6,923 nt of DNA from Chlamydiota bacterium. Lineage in GTDB: Bacteria > Chlamydiota > Chlamydiia > Chlamydiales > Rhabdochlamydiaceae. Made by a program: the position numbers and the translations under genes. The notes under the pieces are model-generated. The model ran no database searches and was not told the DNA's origin. It saw only the letters and a list, made by a program, of their open reading frames with translations. Shown here piece by piece: positions 5,101 to 6,923 of the stretch (position 1 is the first letter of the stretch; every line of letters begins with the position of its first letter). The stretch covers positions 1 through 6,923 of the forward strand of contig JAAKFB010000095.1 of the NCBI GenBank assembly GCA_011065235.1. The letters are read 5' to 3'.

Positions 5101-6923
5101 GCAGATCTCGAAGGGGGAATTTTTCATTTTACAGATCTTTCAGGTGGAAATTTCGAGTCTGCTTTATTCAGCCAAGCTCAACTCGTCGAAACTAATCTTA
5201 CGCAGAGTAAATGCACAGATACGGATTTCGGACAAGGAGCAACAATTAAAATCGGGAATGCCTTCAATTGTTTTATCTGCCATCCAACAAAAAAAAAAAT
5301 TGCCGTTTCCAGTAGCAGTACTAGCAATAACAATAGCGAGACAGAATATGCCATCGAGATCTGGGATTCGGAAAAAGGAAATCCAGTCCGCTATTTTCAT
5401 GGAAATTTTCCACAGATCACCTGTATGGCTTACAGCCCCAAAGGGGATTTAATTGTCTCTGCCAATTGTAGTAAAGAAATTGTTGTTTGGTCTGCAAATT
5501 GGGCCACAAAAGCGTTCACACTCAAGTGCAATAGCGAAGTGACATCTATTTGTTTTTGTCCGACCGGAAATTTTATTTTATCTGCTAGCAAGGACAACAT
5601 CCTTCGACTTTGGTCGATCACAACAAAAACTGTCGATGGTAGTTTTTCAGGACACACAGACACAATTACAAGCGTGAGCTTTAGCTCAAACGGAAAATAT
5701 ATACTGTCTGGAAGTGCTGATCAGACTGCACGCATATGGGAACGAAAATCCTTTCAGTGCGAACACATTCTCAAGGGTCATACTCAGGAAGTGACCGCTG
5801 TTGCTTTTGATCCTAACAGCTTGCGCGCTCTAACCAGTGGAGCAGATCATGCTATCAAGCTATGGGCAACTGAAACAGGAGAACTCGTCCATACCTTCGA
5901 TGGGCACGAAAATTCTATTACTTGTCTTTGTTTTGATTCAGAAGGAGAACACCTTGCGTCTGGAGATAAAGATGGTCGAGTCCTTCAGTGGTCTACGAAA
6001 ACAAAGCAATTAACTTTAGACTTAGAAGGCCACACTGGACCTATCAATAGTATCTGTTATAGCCCAACAGGAAACTTTATCTTTTCTGGAAGCGCCGATC
6101 AAACGATCAGACAATGGTCGGCAAAATCTCAGTACCATGTTGCGAGCCTTGAGCGCTCCTCAGACCCCATCACTGGCATATTAAAGCAAACAGATAAAAA
6201 GCTAATGCTTGATATGTGGAATAGATTTGCTTCTTCCCAAAAAAATGCTAAAGAGGACCTCAATGTATTTAGATTGACTCATCTCAAAGAAGCTATTTCA
6301 TCCACTCGTCTGCATCCTGATGGAAAACGCTTTATTTTCAAGTCCCAAAAAGATGAACTAAGACAATTAGGCTTAAAATCTGCTCAAACCTGCAATACTC
6401 TTAGAGGTCATACTGATGAAATTACAGATTTTTGTTACAACCCTAATGGAAATTATATTCTGACATGCAGCAAAGATCAAACAGCTCGCCTCTGGGCAAC
6501 AAATGACGGAAAAGAACTGCGTCTTTTTCAACATCCTGCACCCGTAACATCTATTTCCTTCAGTCCAAATGGAAACATAATTATAACAGGAAATGACAAG
6601 GAAGTTCGTTTATGGAATGCAAATAACTCATCCCCCACTAAGACCCTCAGAAACGAAAAACAAGCAGCGATCACCTGCATTCTCTTCCCGTTTGATCATG
6701 AATTTTTTGTAGGCGATGAAGAAGGAAAATTACACTGTTGGTCCAATAGTTCAAATAATTCACAAAGTTTTGCTTTCAATAGGATATCTTCTCTTCACAA
6801 AGATAGGATCAATTCTCTATGTATAAATTCTAGCAAAACGCTTCTGTTGACCGTAGGGCAAGATGGCACAGCAAAAATTACAGATTTAAAAAATCGGAAA
6901 AAAAATTCCCAACTAATCTATAC
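2200..6923 (+). CDS. Giant NACHT-pentapeptide-WD40 STAND protein (NLR-like), 3' end missing
   Basis: The frame is open for 1574 codons and leaves the window. Residues 1-27 are Ser/Thr/Asn/Pro-rich. About 28-400 are helical and unrecognised. About 405-465 form a charged coiled coil. The NACHT NTPase follows, with Walker A GDSGAGKS (565-572), Walker B FLLILDGFDE (628-637), sensor-1 VTCRTQF (659-665), TRTPLLLCLL (731-740) and the winged-helix-end motif FFHKSFMEYFAA (842-853). Residues 953-1012 are pentapeptide repeats, and from about 1018 at least 13 WD40 blades follow. STAND proteins hold ADP until the repeats sense a ligand, then bind ATP and oligomerise so that the N-terminal domain signals. 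Bacterial NACHT proteins are known in antiphage defence; in intracellular bacteria such proteins may also be effectors. No nuclease, protease, TIR or CARD-like motif was recognised at the N-terminus, so the output is unknown. Start, NTPase and repeat assignments are firm; the biological role is not. Confidence 0.93.
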   Translation, partial: MSTNPVNSNNTVPSQSTQTFPNAPSDPEAIIGFAKILSQSQSDKNYDAAFEQVKNIFSCGQILAAKAFLNAEHQDFLLDIILTLLEVFQAPIYDHKPHQRFLIARTLRLFAELEMLRSLESHGTSSDLRIENIVNKLQRLITHAEDQECSGLKFELRCVEGACHRWKHKSHIWKKYGSDFIKLFAKASALELEILSDACALIGNLRKEQSGSWYDTAFYVGFLGSLATHDEAVFIEIHEIVKEAFNRRTTFEDKKILLSAADFFADVIWRGSPQIKSWALYGREGAPGLIQLSQIEPNKSMSKKLTDIGQNISKKAASYFGKDTLTLWGVQYHSCCLLSALQECEAVLPDSSKVCEKAKNVLSNRNTDEEKDKTVAKLINEAVASPLVEYRSLFDVVIDPQEPSDLLTKQTELDERDKKLQEREQSLEEEKRSAEILLQQATVRLEEVDSSKRDLRELGTKILNKQAKHFEKFAKEISPEEVDFPLAKRPLDRELPIPLKGLYQDFQERHFGKNKDAQLFGEAFRYSIPSYVRPNVLSKGEESTPIGDKIKDFLQGSLPVLLLHGDSGAGKSFYAYLLEQRLWNDWMEGGIVPIYIDLKTLKTSITDRFLEMKYSINQIETLIDKFEFLLILDGFDEMKKHIKIQDLLPEKWEKCRIFVTCRTQFILNDSDYWARWFSKQARADYTEPLPSNECYLTPITSQQVETYIKKRGLEDNFQIAEKKFPQLQEMTRTPLLLCLLSETLPKLVSKEYIDRADVYTEFINLWFGRAFRRLEEAGLLSETNNKDKFREFAEELAMNMYFQGSSEARRTETPFKALFESTDSEVRDACPLRFSSEEKIVFFHKSFMEYFAAAYFLRQIAPSPPKAPQASEKDLKERLSTHPLKKAREGKLFHHALLHSEPALLDFLIQLINKKNIRDYQDSLVRILKDSKGNPDLNILCANVMTILNWMRYPFSGMDLKGLQAPGADLEGGIFHFTDLSGGNFESALFSQAQLVETNLTQSKCTDTDFGQGATIKIGNAFNCFICHPTKKKIAVSSSSTSNNNSETEYAIEIWDSEKGNPVRYFHGNFPQITCMAYSPKGDLIVSANCSKEIVVWSANWATKAFTLKCNSEVTSICFCPTGNFILSASKDNILRLWSITTKTVDGSFSGHTDTITSVSFSSNGKYILSGSADQTARIWERKSFQCEHILKGHTQEVTAVAFDPNSLRALTSGADHAIKLWATETGELVHTFDGHENSITCLCFDSEGEHLASGDKDGRVLQWSTKTKQLTLDLEGHTGPINSICYSPTGNFIFSGSADQTIRQWSAKSQYHVASLERSSDPITGILKQTDKKLMLDMWNRFASSQKNAKEDLNVFRLTHLKEAISSTRLHPDGKRFIFKSQKDELRQLGLKSAQTCNTLRGHTDEITDFCYNPNGNYILTCSKDQTARLWATNDGKELRLFQHPAPVTSISFSPNGNIIITGNDKEVRLWNANNSSPTKTLRNEKQAAITCILFPFDHEFFVGDEEGKLHCWSNSSNNSQSFAFNRISSLHKDRINSLCINSSKTLLLTVGQDGTAKITDLKNRKKNSQLIY
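3412..3594 (+). other. Coiled-coil segment of the NACHT-WD40 protein
   Basis: Residues about 405-465 are almost entirely charged and Leu/Ile-spaced, for example QTELDERDKKLQEREQSLEE followed by KRSAEILLQQATVRLEEV. This is typical of a long helix or coiled coil. It links the unknown N-terminal domain to the NACHT domain and could serve in oligomerisation. Confidence 0.65.
3892..4761 (+). other. NACHT NTPase and winged-helix segment of the NACHT-WD40 protein
   Basis: The segment runs from Walker A (G565-S572, with K571 and S572 for phosphate and magnesium) through Walker B with the DGFDE signature (D633, D636, E637), where the small residue after the first aspartate and the distal acidic pair are NACHT hallmarks. 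Sensor-1 arginine R662, the conserved proline P734 and the terminal H844/F847/E849/Y850 motif follow. All catalytic positions look intact, so an active ATP switch is expected. Confidence 0.9.
5056..5235 (+). repeat. Pentapeptide repeat segment (12 units)
   Basis: From F955 to F1010 a central hydrophobic residue (F or L) recurs every five residues: 955, 960, 970, 975, 980, 985, 990, 995, 1000 and 1010, with exceptions A965 and C1005. It is usually preceded by D or N, as in ADL, TDL, GNF, TNL and TDF. This is the A(D/N)LXX pattern that folds as a right-handed quadrilateral beta helix. It lies between the NACHT module and the first WD40 propeller and probably acts as a rigid spacer or binding surface. 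Confidence 0.8.
5251..6923 (+). repeat. WD40 repeat region, at least 13 blades, probably two propellers
   Basis: Blades end at W1055, W1097, W1138, W1180, W1222, W1264 and W1306, which makes seven and would close a first propeller. Two degenerate units follow (about 1323-1405). Regular blades with W1432, W1472 and W1514 come next, then one ending ITD near 1561. Typical features are GHT/GHE turns, a [ST]-[IV]-x-F-[SDN]-P-x-G core and S-G-S-A-D-Q-T loops. A fourteenth blade would complete the second propeller just beyond the window. WD40 propellers are ligand- or protein-binding platforms and serve as the sensor in STAND proteins such as Apaf-1. Confidence 0.88.
5289..5299 (+). repeat. 11-A homopolymer within the NACHT-WD40 gene
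   Basis: The run encodes part of TKKK in the first WD40 blade. Adding one A would bring the TAG at 5313-5315 into frame; losing one would end translation at the TAA at 5450-5452. Either slip yields a protein with NACHT and pentapeptide repeats but no propellers. It is the longest homopolymer I see in the window; others reach eight. Confidence 0.6.

Noticed and set aside
5099..5663. Open frames on both strands (5099-5452 plus; 5164-5400 and 5430-5663 minus)
   Set aside because: They overlap the pentapeptide and first WD40 blades, whose motifs are clear in the main frame. The plus one matters only as the frame entered after loss of one A at 5289-5299.
1..6923. tRNA, rRNA, CRISPR array, transposase or IS ends
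   Set aside because: I saw no cloverleaf, no spaced direct repeats, no transposase motif and no terminal inverted repeats; the repeats present are protein-level WD40 and pentapeptide units and short hairpins.

Overview
The window is bacterial: genes are tightly packed, Shine-Dalgarno sites are clear, and a sigma70-type promoter is present. Base composition looks moderately AT-rich (roughly 40% GC by eye, not computed). The mix of small, very cysteine-rich multi-pass membrane proteins in a tandem paralogous array with a giant eukaryote-like NACHT-WD40 protein is what I would expect from an amoeba-associated intracellular bacterium. Environmental Chlamydiae (Parachlamydia, Waddlia, Simkania, Protochlamydia type) are my first guess. 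This is inference from gene content; no housekeeping marker is present, and Legionella-like or other lineages are not excluded.

Left part (1-1451, minus strand): three consecutive paralogues of an unrecognised family of about 140-157 residues, apparently one operon reading right to left (1451->1026, 1002->535, 479->7). Each has a short hydrophilic N-terminus (two carry a PLLP motif), a cysteine cluster, two hydrophobic segments separated by a short loop, a basic Cys-containing linker, and a third hydrophobic segment. The last copy is broken by a one-base frameshift that falls inside a perfect 7-bp inverted repeat at 306-327.

Middle (1452-2199): an AT-rich divergent intergenic region, then a fourth, plus-strand paralogue (1651-2055), preceded by a possible 17-codon leader ORF whose stop overlaps its start as ATGA. 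A nested inverted repeat (2085-2131) and a good promoter (TTGACT-17-TAAAAT, 2145-2173) lead into the large gene.

Right part (2200-6923, plus strand): one uninterrupted reading frame that runs off the window (1574 codons seen). Its order is a Ser/Thr/Pro/Asn-rich N-terminus, a helical domain of about 370 residues that I do not recognise, a coiled coil, a STAND-class NACHT NTPase with Walker A, Walker B, sensor-1 and the C-terminal F-H-x-S-F-x-E-Y-F-A-A motif, 12 pentapeptide repeats in strict five-residue phase, and at least 13 WD40 blades, probably two seven-blade propellers. This is an NLR-like signal-transducing ATPase: WD40 and pentapeptide repeats would sense, NACHT would switch and oligomerise, and the unknown N-terminus would be the effector or the host-facing part. 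A run of 11 adenines lies close to the pentapeptide/WD40 junction.

How the two halves work together is unknown. The membrane proteins could be Inc-like or envelope proteins and the NACHT protein a defence switch or a secreted effector. Their adjacency is suggestive only.
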